DNA from: Panicum virgatum
Lineage: Eukaryota; Streptophyta; Magnoliopsida; Poales; Poaceae
Length of the DNA: 64,000 nt
Assembly: GCF_016808335.1 (NCBI RefSeq)
Contig: NC_053150.1
Location: 28,724,030 to 28,788,029 of the forward strand
Reading direction: 5' to 3'
A model generated the notes under the pieces. The model worked only from the letters and a program-made list of their open reading frames with translations. It did no database searches and was not told the DNA's origin. Below are positions 50,242 to 61,395 of this stretch, piece by piece. The position numbers and the translations under genes are program-made. Within the stretch, counting starts at the first letter, position 1; each line of letters begins with the position of its first letter.

Positions 50242-51600
50242 GCATGAAGCTAGACCTTCATAAGCCTCGAGTTCGATCAAACAAAAACACTTATGTATAG
50301 CCATGGATAATGCTTCTATGTCTCGTGATGTATAGCTGGTTCATGTGTGTCTGTAAATTGTGTTTGAAATAATCTTTATGCATATTCTGGAGTTCAATAC
50401 TTAATGATTGATGAATACATGCTGGTTTTTGTGCAAGATCTAGTAAACTTGAATGCAGTAAGCCATGCAGAGTCCATTTCTCGGCACCAGGCCCATGAAA
50501 CAGCAGTGCAAAAATCATCAAGGGCTTGTTTCATTGTATAGGATTTATTCCGGATGGGGAATAATATGTATAACAAGAAACTTGTGATTGGTAACAAGAG
50601 ACCGGAATTTATTCTTGGTTGAAACTAATTGCAATAAAATAGACTCATGATACGTACAACAAGAGAGTGGACCTCGCTCCTTCCACCCTCCCCCTTCCTC
50701 GCCTCGCTTGCTTCACCACCGTGCAGTGCTAGAGCCCTCTTCCCGAGCTTGCCGCCACTGTGGATCCACCGCCTCTCCTCGACTTCTGTGCATCACCAGA
50801 GCTCTGCAACTTGGTAGGGATCGCCGTTGGCCCCTTTTCCCCTCTCCCTTGCTCCCATGTGCTCCGGATTTCGCGATCCTCGTGTGCTGCCGGTGGTGTT
50901 TGGACGGGAGCTAGGGGTGGGCTTTGGTCCCAGCCTACAGGCCGTCCGTGTTTGCGAGCGGGTCAGTCGGCGTGTGGGTGTGGCACGACTTCAGCGAGCC
51001 AGGCAAGGCCCAGTTTCTCCTGCACGACCAGCGGGAGGAGGCCCTCTTGGGCCGTCTAAGGCGAAGCGTTCAGTCAGTCTGCGAAGGCCTCGCTACGAGT
51101 ATGTTATCCTAATTGGTTAAACAGTAAATAGTCGGTCACCCTTTGTTTAGTGTTTAGGCCGTTTAAATGGAGGTAAATGTCCAAAATAGTTTGGCATAGT
51201 AATATTTAAATATACATATTTATGTACTTAAATGTCAAATATGCTAGAAAGTCTACATATTTGCACATGTAAAATGTAACTATTCTGCCAAATAATCTTT
51301 TTGAAAGAAAGCTAAATCCCACAACATTTCATTACTTACGATGCTACTTGGTTCAGTATTGATTGTAGTAGTTCTAATCCTCCTATTGACTAAATTATGA
51401 ATTAAATGATCATTTCTCTCATTTAATCAAGTTTAAATCGACTCTATTTAGATGATTTAGATGGATTTTAATGGTTTAAATGGGTTTAAACGATCCAACT
51501 GTTTAATTCACCATTTAGGGCCTAAACGACATCGGTCAGCTCTGTCTACCGTTTAAACGGATTAAACAGCTGTTTATGCGAACAGAAGCAGGGCTGGTGG
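50242..51600. other. Intergenic, 3' flank of SAG39 copy 2 and edge of the retrotransposon nest
   Basis: 3' untranslated region, then a short MITE-like stretch (50522-50640, GGCTTGTTTCATTG...TTCCGG and GGAATTTATTC). Next is a GC-rich stretch (50670-51110) with overlapping frames and no clear motif, then AT-rich DNA with repeated TTTAAATGG/TTTAAACGG words (51150-51570). Confidence 0.4.
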
Positions 51601-52549
51601 GGACCCTCAAGAAGGTCAGGCTCGCTCGACGGACTGCATCAGTCAACCTACCAAACTTTTCTCAGGTAAGTCTTTACAGTTCCCCCTTTGCCTCCGTTTT
51701 AATTCTCCGATGATGGGAAATCTTTTTTGATATTTTTGAACAAGTTCTGGTTCCTCTAGGATGAACACGCCTGATTAGACAGGAGGCGGCGGTGCAGCGA
51801 CGAGTCGAGGAGTTGACCCGCAAGCTTGAGGCCGCTCGAGCGTCAAAGCTTCGCGAGCGTGACCGCACGACTGCTGCCAAGCATGAGCTTGCCGCGGCCA
51901 ATCGGCTTTGGACACGCAGTTGGTGCTGTGAGCAGAGCGGGTGGCCCGAGTGCTTTCTAAGGGCCAAGCTAAGTCCAAGGGGCAGCGAATCACCCAGTTG
52001 GAGGTGAAGCTGACCTAGAAGGCGGAGGGACTCAGGATCATTGAGTAGGCCATAGCTGGTAAGGGACTCGTTCAAACTATCCTGTCAATCCGTGTCAAAT
52101 TCTGTGGCCTCTAACTCCTGTTTTGCTCGCATTTAGAATTAAGGGAGAGGAATAAGCTCCTGGGGGATGAGTTGAAGCGGTCAGAGGATGCTCGCCATGT
52201 CGCTGAGTCCGAGCTGCCGGCCACCCAGGGGGTGGTGACGTGGAACACGCAAGCGCTGGCGGATTCCCTTGAGAGGAGCAAGGTCCTAGAGGAGGATCTC
52301 AGTCAGTTCCAGGGTGCAGCACAATCGGTGGTCAGGGAGGTCCTCGGGCCTCGCCCGGGATCAAGCGTGCTTGTCGTCGATCCTATCGAGATTCCGAGCA
52401 AGGTAGCAGGGCTCATTTCCAATGGAGTCTTCCGTGGCACCTCGGGAGTGTTAACATCAATGTCGTCACACCACCCAAACCTAGACTTTGCAGTGATGGG
52501 AAGAGGCTACACCACCGGGTGGACCACCGACCAGCTCCGTGAACTTTGA
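51600..52549 (+). pseudogene. C-terminal coiled-coil part of a gypsy antisense ORF
   Basis: Pieces: about 51600-51665, ending at a CAG|GTAAGT donor; 51780-52010, charged and helical (RVEELTRKLEAARASKLRER) but with stops near 52016; and 52137-52549 after an intron-like gap, reading LRERNKLLGDELKRSEDARH and ending HHPNLDFAVMGRGYTTGW, TDQLREL. The last motif is the typical C-terminus of the plant gypsy-type extra ORF family. In-frame stops make it a pseudogene. Confidence 0.55.
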
Positions 52550-53062
52550 TAGAGTTTTGTGCTGATCGCGATATCGATTGTGGTGGCAACCAGTGCATAG
52601 TGGGTGAAAGCGGCATGACACTCGGAGATAGAGGCGACCCTGGGCCGCACTGGCGTTCGAGCAGCTGAAGTAGGGTCGAGTGCTGCCCCGACCGCACTGG
52701 CTTCCAGCTAAGGGGATCCTCCGGTTGACCCTACACAGCAGCCTCTCCCGTTCATGTCGATGGCCAACGCGGATGGGATGCCACTGTAAAAACATTTGTC
52801 ACGTGGTTAGTTTTCATTTTTTTGACAGATTATATGGGAGTCTTAAAGGGCCCCCGAGTGAACCATTTTAAGTGCTTGTAATTGCTTATGGTTTTTTGAG
52901 AAGCTTGTCTCACCCGTATCTCTTTGTTCCCTGGAGTGATTTTTGCCTTCGCGCTTTTCCTTTTGAACCTGCTCATACCGTAGGCTGCAGCGTGTAGCCT
53001 AGGACTGGTCCGAGTGACGTCAGCTGCTAGCTCAATGTAGGCTGTGACGAGAGTTCGGTAGG

Positions 53063-54199
53063 TGTTGACGGTAGTTAAGTGTCGTTTTCGACCATTAACT
53101 CTTGCAATTTTTTTATCGAAAATAATCACCAAACGTAGATATAGGATTTACAACTAACCATTTTCACGAGTTTTGGTGAATTGTCATCTGCAGGCACCCA
53201 CATCTGTAAAAGAGGGAAAACACAAGTGAACACGAGGAAAAATAAACAAAAAATCCACACTGAAACGTGTCACGTACAAGGAGGGCCCACATGTTAGAGC
53301 AAACGGAGGAACCAAGGCAAATGCACCACGAGATCTTGACATGGGCCCACAGATCAGACTCCCCGAGGAAGATAAGGACGAGAGGCGACCAGGTGGGGCC
53401 GGCCGACCCCCTGGGTTGGCCGAACCTGGCCGGCCTCCCGTCCAGGTGCACTTCGACGTGGCGTGCCCCCTACTCCTGATCACCTTCCATATATGTTTTT
53501 GGCGGGAACCGACCCTGAAGACTATAAAAGGGGGCTCCCTCCACCTCACACACACACACACACCATTTCATATGTGAAGGAGAAGAGTAGAGAGGTTCCA
53601 CCTCTTTGTATCATTAGCTTAGGGAGTGTGTGAGGAAGGAGTTCGGAGAAGAGCCGGACTTGTCGGCGTCTCTTCGGCTTTGTACCTCTACGGATACGGT
53701 ATATTTGGAGTACATATCCGGGTTCTTCTATTCGGTGAGTTCTAGTAAAGTTATTCTTTTGTTCTCATTCGTTCGCGGGTTCATCATCCGTTCTCGTAGC
53801 GGATACTCTAGAAGTGGGCACCTGATAAAGACGGGATAACCCTGCGCAACTCTAGAGTAGTAGTCGAAGGCATAGGCGTGGTGTTTGGGCCTTAGATTAC
53901 CTTTGTTTGTCTCGTACTCAGCTGGTATTGTCGGGTAGACGGTAGGTGGTGACAACCCTGTCCGTGAGCTGCGGAGACAGTCTGCGTGGTTAGTGCACTC
54001 CCCCCGCCTGGGTACGACATAGAGCGATACTAGAGGTCCCTGGCAGACCAGGGTTAGACCGGTGCCTGAAGTGAGCGAGTGAAAACATTAGTGTATCTTC
54101 CCTTGAACCCATCCTTAGATCAGAACCACACTACCCTAGGGTCTCTCTATCTCTTATCTTCTTCGGGGTAATCTAGTTAGAAGATAGTTACACACACAT
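53063..54199 (+). repeat. LTR-like insert related to the Athila-type LTR
   Basis: It starts TGTTGACGGTAG and contains a TATA box (TATAAAA, 53523-53529) and a CACACA run at about 53547-53564. It also has the block GGTAGGTGGTGACAACCCT (about 53941), nearly identical to one in the neighbouring LTR at about 55320. It ends near GTTACACACACA. No coding sequence adjoins it, so it is probably a solo LTR, but I could not find matching 5-bp flanks and the limits are approximate. Confidence 0.45.
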
Positions 54200-54646
54200 C
54201 CTTTCGCCTGGGCGAAAAAGGTTGCTTTTTGTGCGTGATTTACAAAAGGAAATAGGGGTAGCAGTGTGTATGGCGGTGCACACACATGGGGCCCCCGAGC
54301 GACCCGGGCCAAGAATGCCCAGGCGGGGGTGCTGTAGCAGCTGGTGTTCGAATGAGGATGTTGGTGAGGATGTTGCTGTCACTATCCTTCAGCAATAGGA
54401 GCCTAGTCAGACCACCTCCGTGATCGTGTATGGTCCTTAACAGGGCGGAGTGAGCTTGTGATTATCCTTGGTTGACTGCGTCCTCTGTAGCAACAAGTCG
54501 CCAACTTCGAGGGTTCTTCCACAAAGATTCCTTTCATGTAAACGCAAAGGGTTTTTTAGTAGCGGGCAGAGCGGACTGTTGGTGTCTCTTATGCTCAATC
54601 TGAATAGGTATTCTGCAAGCACACAGAATTCACCGGTGTAGCACTT

Positions 54647-55680
54647 TGTTGGCGGTCGATTTCGATGATTTTTACCGCCAACATTCCTTCGGATTTCATT
54701 CAATTGGAACTATATTACTATGATTTCTACTAACATTAACAAGTTCCACAAGTTTTAATGCTTATTTGAAGTCAGGAGCAACTGGTGCAAATTTGGGCCA
54801 GAATTGGGCAAACCCCAGGCCGGCCGGCCTGCCCCTGTCACATCTGGCCCTGAGCCCGAGGGTAAGTCACACCAAGACGGGTTTTGCACAATTCATGAGT
54901 TAAGACCGAAAGGCCTGGACCAAGATGAGTGGAGGCCAAAACCTGTGACAACTCGAAGAATTAGAGCCCAATTCAACTTGAGAAGAAACATGGGCCAAGT
55001 GATCAACGTGTCGGTGCAAAAACGAGCCTGAGCCGAAGTCAGAGCCAGGCCAGCCGGCCTAGAAGGAATTTAATTGAGTAAGTTCCTTGTCTCAACTTTA
55101 GTTTCTCGCTAGCTTTACTTTCTGTCTTAGTTACTAGTTAAGTACTTACTTTGATCTGCGGGATCCTGAGTCTGCGCAAGTAGTAAGTTCTGCTTATTTG
55201 AGATTGCTTTCTATCTAAGTACACGGTAGGAGCAAGTAGCTCGAGGGCTGTGGGCGTGGTGCCTAGGCCTAGTAGTTACCTTAGGTTGTGTTCCACCCCA
55301 CGGAACCGTTGTGGTAGTCGGTAGGTGGTGACAGCCCTATCCGTCCTTTGTAGTCCACCACGTTCGGGTGTTTTCATAGCAGTAGTGCAGGTTGCCGTTG
55401 GACTCCCCTCTTATTCCTTTCTGAAGTCCTTCCTCTTCCAGCCGCCGAAGTAGATCAAGTTAGTAGTTAGCTCGTTAGCTAGTCAGAGTAGTAGGTTATC
55501 TGAAGTTAGGCCCTCTTTCCATGTTTTCTTCTCGTTGGTTGTGTCCGGCTGACGATCTTTAAGTTTGGTCGAAACTTTACCGTTCCTTGGATTCGATATC
55601 CCAGGTATACTAGCTGGTGAAAGCTACAATCGGTCTCTGTGCGCTTGCGGAGTAATTTGTTAGGCTAAGGAGTGCCAACA
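54647..55680 (+). repeat. 5' LTR of the Athila-type element
   Basis: 1034 bp from TGTTGGCGG to GTGCCAACA, so the ends form the inverted repeat TGTTGG/CCAACA. The primer site follows after seven bases. Confidence 0.75.
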
Positions 55681-55687
55681 AGCTTTC

Positions 55688-55705
55688 TGGCGTCGTTGCC
55701 GGGGA
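55688..55705 (+). other. Primer binding site, tRNA-Asp type
   Basis: TGGCGTCGTTGCCGGGGA, differing by one base from the TGGCGCCGTTGCCGGGGA primer site common in Athila elements of cereals. Confidence 0.8.
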
Positions 55706-55740
55706 ACGGTAGCAACACTAGGCTTAGAGCTAATCAGTCG

Positions 55741-57459
55741 TACGACTTTCCATCCATCCATATGGAGTATTCTCCTAGTTATCCGGCAGTTCCATCTCTC
55801 GGGTATTTGGAACCGCCACCATCCTGCCATCCCATACTATCTGATGGTTACGAGATCCGTCCCAGTCTTGTAGCCATGGTTCGTGCACAGTCTTTCTCTG
55901 GAAAGAAAGATGAATAAGACGAGTGTCCCTATGTCACTTGCAAATCTTTGAAGAGAATTGCTCTCTTCTGATTATGCCCGGTATGTCCCAAAACACCTTA
56001 TGGTGGAAGCTATTCCCGTTCTCTCACAGGAGAAGCCAAGTTCCGGTACAACCGGACGGCAAGGAGAGTCGGAGGAGATTGGATACAACTAAAGGATGAA
56101 TTTTGCTTGTTCTTCTACCCCATCTCCAAAGTGATTCCCCATCGGAAACAGCTCCTATCATTCAAGCAAGGCGATGAATCACTTGGAGTAGCCTGGGCTA
56201 GATTCATGCATTTAGTAGACTCCGGGCCACCACATCAGATGCCGGAGGAAATACTTATGCAACACTTCTTCTATGGCCTTAAACCAGAAAGCGCACATTT
56301 CATGAATGTAGCTTCCGAGTTATCCATCATGTACAAGACAGTGGCTGAAGTCAAAACTCTCCTAGAGAAGGTTCTGAATGGCACTGAATACACTGGTATT
56401 TATGACGATCCACCTGAGCCCTTAGAACAGCCCAGTGAGACACAGCAACTTCGAATCCTCTCAGCCACATCCTTTCCACCTCCACCATACATAGAGGAAA
56501 TAACCGAACCACCAAAGTCCTCAGATCATGAGCCCTTCATCGAGGATATGCCTATGTTTGTACCCGACCTCTTCATAGAGGACGAGTATTTGGAACTCGG
56601 CAATGCGGCAAGCATGCCGAAGGATCACAAGTGCATTTGCTCAAGATCTGAGGCGTTCATTCCCGAAGTTTCATCACAGATAGAGGGTCTTTCTGCGATT
56701 ATAAGTAAGGAATGGACAGAGGAAGCCGAGGCCAGCAGTAGTATCATTCAGATCTACTGTGATCCGAGAGTGCTCCTCTGCACTATTGGGGACGCTGAAC
56801 CACAAGAAACTTTTGACGACCTGAAGGTCGGGGTGAACGTGATGTCCAAAACCTTGGCATATCACATTTCATCTGAGCCCCTGACCTCTTCTCGTAAGCA
56901 CCTAAAGTGGATCGACGGCCAGATCGTGGAAAGTGAAGGAAGTCTCCATGCTATGTCCCTAAAGATGGGACGTAACAAGGTTTTCCTAGACTTCCACATC
57001 TTCGATATCCCAGAAGGTGAGGAGTTCGTCTTAATTGGTCAGCCAATAGAGCCCCTTGTCAACCCGAATAGAGACCGAGCTACGCTCGAGGTTAAGGTTG
57101 GCAAAGAGAAAGTCTCGGTCAGCCTAGTTCGCTCATGCAACACCATTGCTGAGGCGAGGCCGGAGCAAGACCCATTGGAGGATGCAGTGAACATCAGCGA
57201 AGAAGAGCTAACTCAGCCCATTCTTGTGGAAGATGTCTCACACTTCGCCCAGGAAACAGATCCGGACGGCAAAAGTAAGCTCGACGGAGAAGAGATACCG
57301 CAAACTCCTCTACCCGAGTTGAAGCCGCTGCCTCCTGGTCTGAAGTATGCATTCCTCCACAACAACAGAGCCATGCCAGTTGTCATCAGCGACAAGCTGA
57401 CAGAGAGTGAAACTCGGCGGCTCATTGCAGTCTTAGAGAAGTATCGGTCTGTCATATAA
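55741..57459 (+). pseudogene. Athila-type gag and degraded protease region
   Basis: Gag starts near MEYSPSYPAVPSLGYLEPPP and runs MVRAQSFSGKKDE before a stop at 55915. The capsid part continues in another frame and then, at 56107-56400, as FYPISKVIPHRKQLLSFKQG, ESLGVAWARFMHLVDSGPPH and LMQHFFYGLKPESAHFM (Retrotrans_gag). The open 450-codon frame goes on through a linker to a protease-like segment (VLLCTIGDAEPQETFDDLKV, then GVNVMSKTLA). In that segment the usual D-L-G-A active-site motif has become D-L-K-V, so protease activity is lost. A stop at 57457-57459 ends it just before reverse transcriptase. Confidence 0.75.
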
Positions 57460-57470
57460 TACTCTCTCCA

Positions 57471-58961
57471 AGACTTGAAGGGGATCATCCCCAATCTTTG
57501 CACCCATCGCATTCCAATGGAGCCAGAACATAAGCCGTCACGAGAACATTAACGGTGGCTTAATGATGCGATGAGGGAGGTAGTCAAGAAAGAGGTACTC
57601 AAGTTGCTGCACGCGGGCATCATTTACCTCGTGCAAGATAGCGAGTGGGTCAGCCCAGTCCAAGTAGTCCCAAAGAAGGGAGGCATGATGGTAATCCGTG
57701 ATGAGAGGAACGAGCTCATACCTCAACGGACAGTGACCGGATGGAGAATGTGCATCGATTACCGGATGCTCAACAAGGCAACCCAGAAATATCACTTCCC
57801 TCTTCCCTTCATCGATGAGATGCTTGAACGGTTGGCAAAGCACTCGTACTTCTATTACCTCGACAGATACTCTGGTTATCATCAGATCCCTATCCATCCC
57901 GATGACCAGAGCAAGACTACCTTCACCTGCCCCTACGGTACATTTGCCTATCGGCGAATGTCTTTTGGTTTATGTAACGCCCCAGCATCATTTCAAAGGT
58001 GCATGATGGCAATCTTCTCGGACCTAATTGAGCACATCATGGAAGTGTTCATGGATGACTTTTCCGTCTATGGCAAAGACTTCACTCAATGCCTTGAGAA
58101 CTTGGAAAAGGTTCTCAAGAGGTGCCAAGAGACACACCTAGTCCTTAACATGGAAAAGTGTCACTTTATGGTTAGAGAAGGAATTGTTCTCGGACATAGA
58201 ATGTCTGAGCGAGGGATAGAAGTGGATCGGGCAAAAATCGATGTTATCGAACAATTGCCACCCCCGACCAATGTCAAGGGAGTCAGGAGTTTCCTGGGTC
58301 ATGCCGGTTTCTACAGGAGGTTCATTAAGGACTTCTCCTGTATAGCCAAACCCTTGACCAACCTGCTGGCAAAAGACGTCCGTTCAACTTTGACGAGGAA
58401 TGCCTCGTAGCCTTCTATACCCTCAAGAAGGCACTCGTTTCCGCGCCCATCATTCAGCCTCCTGACTAGAAACTTCCTTTCGAGATCATGTGCGATGCAA
58501 GCGATTACGCCGTAGGCGCAATGCTCGGTCAATGTAGAGATAAGCAACATTATGCTATATCCTACGCAAGTAAGACATTGACCGTACCCCAACTCAATTA
58601 CGCCACAATGGAAAAGGAACTCCTGGCGGTAGTATTCGCCATGGACAAGTTCAGGTCCTACTTGGTCGGTGCTAAGGTGATTGTGTACAAGGATCACGCG
58701 GCACTAAAGTACCTTCTAACCAAGAAGGACGCTAAGCCACGACTTATCCGTTGGATTCTGCTCCTACAAGAATTTGATCTGGAAATAAGAGACAAGAAAG
58801 GAGCAGACAATTGTGTGGCAGACCATCTCTCAATGATGCAAATACAAGGATCGGACCTCCCGATCAATGATTACTTGAGAGACGACACTCTCCTGAAGGT
58901 CACCTCATCCAGTCCATGTCTGCGCAGATGGCCTACTCCGCCGCTGTATCCCATTATGTGA
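57471..58961 (+). pseudogene. Athila-type reverse transcriptase and RNase H
   Basis: After an upstream segment with a stop at 57550, the frame 57571-58410 holds RT: WVSPVQVVPKKGG, WRMCIDYRMLNKATQK, FYYLDRYSGYHQIPIHPDDQ, RRMSFGLCNAPASFQ and the catalytic VFMDDFSVYG. A frameshift near 58380 and a stop near 58470 precede RNase H (58488-58961: [27 protein letters not shown]). The usual YTDH has become YKDH, with the aspartate kept. Confidence 0.85.
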
Positions 58962-58979
58962 GACCCGCAAGATCCTAGG

Positions 58980-60082
58980 GCATTGTCACTCCTCACCCTA
59001 TGGAGGACATTACGGAGCTTTCCGGACCCATGCAAAAGTTTGGCAAAGTGGATTCTTTTGGCCAAACATGTATGGAGACGCAAAGGAATTTGTGCAGCAC
59101 TGCCCAAGATGCCAAAAACATGGGAATATCAATTCCCGAGATGCAATGCCCCTGAAGAGCAATCTTCAGGTGGATATCTTTGATGTTTGGGGAGTTGACT
59201 TCATGGGTCCTTTCCCAATGTCGGAGCAATGCGAATACATCTTGGTGGCTGTGGACTATGTGTCCAAATGGGTCGAAGCACTTCCTTGTGTTGCGGCCGA
59301 CTCAAGGAGCTCCAGAAAAATGTTTCAAGAAATTATATTTCCTTGTTTTGGAGTTCCAATAGTCATGATCAGCGATGGAGGCTCACACTTCATCAACAGA
59401 ACATTCAGGAAGTGCCTCAGCGAGTTAGGAGTGGACCACCGGGTTGCAACACCATACCATCCCCAAACAAGTGGTCAGGCAGAGACGTCTAATAAGCAAA
59501 TCAATAATATCATGCAGAAGACGGTCAATGCCATGGGGAAGGGTTGGAAAAGCAAACTATCCGAGGCACTATGGGCTTATAGAACGGCTTACAAAACACC
59601 GATTGGTATGACACCGTATCAACTAGTCTATGGCAAGACTTGCCATTTGCCAGTTGAACTCGGGTATAAGTCCCATTGGGCCATAAAGAGGTGGAACATG
59701 GATCTCCAATCAGCCGGAATCAAGAGACAAATCCAGTTGGCTGAGTTGGATGAATGGAGGGAGAAGGCCTACCATAGCTCGAAACTCTACAAAGAGCGAA
59801 CAAAAAGATGGCATGACAAGCGTATCAAGATCAAATAGTTCAAGACGGGAGACAAGGTACTCCTTTTCAACTCCCGTGTTCGCCTGTTTGGTCATGGTAA
59901 ACTTAGGAGCAAATGGGAAGGCCCCTTCTTAGTTTTGAACGCCGCTGATCATAGCGCCACAACCCTCTAGGACGATGACGGGAATGTTTTCAAGGCCAAT
60001 GGCCAGAGATTGAAAATATTCCTTGAGCCTGAAATTCCCGAGCTCGAAGAAGTAGATGTCTACGAGCTTACCGAGATTGAAT
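58980..60082 (+). pseudogene. Athila-type integrase
   Basis: Zinc-binding part (YGGHYGAFRTHAKVW, then HCPRCQKHGNINSRDAMPL) across a frame change near 59068. The catalytic core with D,D,E is in VWGVDFMGPFP, VMISDGGSHFINRTF and HPQTSGQAETSNKQ. The C-terminus (YKERTKRWHDKRIKIK) has a stop at 59836-59838, after which the homology continues as GDKVLLFNSRVRLFGHGKLR up to a stop at about 60082. Confidence 0.85.
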
Positions 60083-60460
60083 AATCATCTACGGTTGTCG
60101 CCCTACCTAAAATGTACCTTATCTTAGGATAGATTTCTCTTTCTATTTCTTCCTTTCCATTTCTGGACAAACCCACCTACATACCCGAGAAGGGAAAGGG
60201 ATTAGAGAAGCCTCCAGAAGCCCGGGGCCCACACCTAATAGGGTGGGGCCAGCCAGCCTACCCCAGGCCGGCCGGCCTAGCCCCGCGGCCGATCGGCCTC
60301 ATCCTTTCATGCAACATTCCCTCAGGATTCAAACTCTTTGATCCTAAGTGTTCGGAGCCCAATGAGGTGATTTAAACCGGAAGGCACCCCTCTCTTCCTC
60401 AGTTCAGAGCCATTCACCAATTTAATCCTGAACTCCATTCTCTTCTCCGAGATCACCATC

Positions 60461-61280
60461 ATGGCCTCGCAAACTTCACCCAAAACCCCAAGATCCGAGG
60501 CCATGGACACTCCTACCCCCAAAGCACCCTCCAAATCAAACCAGACAAGGGCTTCATCCAGCAGCGTCCGGATCTTAGAGCCGGTGGAGATCGCTGCATT
60601 CTCGCCATCGCCGCTTAGGCCGGCCGGCCTCACCCCGAGGCCGTTCGTCCCCCGGTTCGATGGAAAGCTCGGTCTAGGGCCCGATGTCGAGGGCCCTCGT
60701 GTGCTCCTGCACGCTCAGTCGGACACGACCTACCATGGGGGTTCTTTCCCCTAGGAAGGTTGTGACGAAGCGCGCGGGGACGCCGTCGAGCGGGGCACAT
60801 GTTGCACAGGTCGCTACACTACAAATGGTGCAGCAGGACCTGCCCACGTACTCCGCAGAGTACACTCCCGCTAGCCCTAGCCCGCCACGCCACCGTGTGA
60901 CCGGGGCAAAGGTTGGCCGGGGGAAGGTGCTCACTCCTCCATTGGACTGTACCGGTATGGATCTCCCACCGAGTTTAGTGCGCTGCCACATCCGGTCGCC
61001 ACCGATCCGTGGACCGATCGAGGTCCACGCCTCCACCGACTCCGACGAGGAGGAGGAGGAGGAGGAAGAGCCCAACGATGTTGCCTCTCTCCGTGAGCAG
61101 CTCGCTGCTCTTCGGCTATGCCTCAACAGCATGGATGAGCGCGTAACCGAAACAGAGATAGATATGATGGAGTTGGGGGATAGGGTAGACACCCTTCGCA
61201 AGGCGGTCTGTTCCAAGATCAAGCGTCTTGCGAAGGCGACCGGGAACGAGGATCTCTATAGATCCCCGGATCCCAAGTAG
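60461..61280 (+). CDS. 3' accessory ORF of the Athila-type element, function unknown
   Basis: Two overlapping frames (60461-60754 and 60684-61280) together resemble one protein with a frameshift near 60700-60750. The N-terminal part is Ser/Pro/Thr-rich (MASQTSPKTPRSEAMDTPTP). The C-terminal part has an acidic run (DSDEEEEEEEEP) and a heptad-like coiled coil (LREQLAALRLCLNSMDERVT, IKRLAKATGNEDLY). There is no signal peptide or transmembrane segment, so it does not look like a membrane envelope protein although it sits in that position. It is probably non-functional as it stands. Confidence 0.45.
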
Positions 61281-61395
61281 GTGTAGGTTTAGATTAGGAT
61301 TAGTCTTGGGTGCTTTCATTTCTTTATTTCCTTCATTAGTTTAATTTTGTAATCAGCAGCACCCCCATTTCCCTTTTTAATAAAATAAAGTCTCA

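Larger units (their letters stand above)
51600..54646 (-). mobile_element. Minus-strand Tat-like gypsy element, fragment with antisense ORF on the plus strand
   Basis: On the minus strand 54600-54420 reads LCGRTLEVGDLLLQRTQSTK and NHKLTPPC, the tail of a Tat-type integrase. To its left, on the opposite strand, lies the coiled-coil C-terminal part of an antisense extra ORF (about 51600-52549). This is the same relative layout as at the left edge of the window. An LTR-like insert (53063-54199) lies between them, and the Athila-type element starting at 54647 cuts the integrase. Confidence 0.6.
54647..61395 (+). mobile_element. Athila-type Ty3/gypsy retrotransposon, 3' end missing
   Basis: 5' LTR 54647-55680, primer site at 55688, then gag, degraded protease, reverse transcriptase, RNase H and integrase in order on the plus strand, followed by a further ORF in the position where Athila elements carry an env-like gene. 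RT with FMDDFSVYG and the tRNA-Asp type primer site are characteristic of the Athila lineage. Stops and frameshifts interrupt every domain. Near 61395 the sequence switches to a different element, and no 3' LTR is present in the window. Confidence 0.85.
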
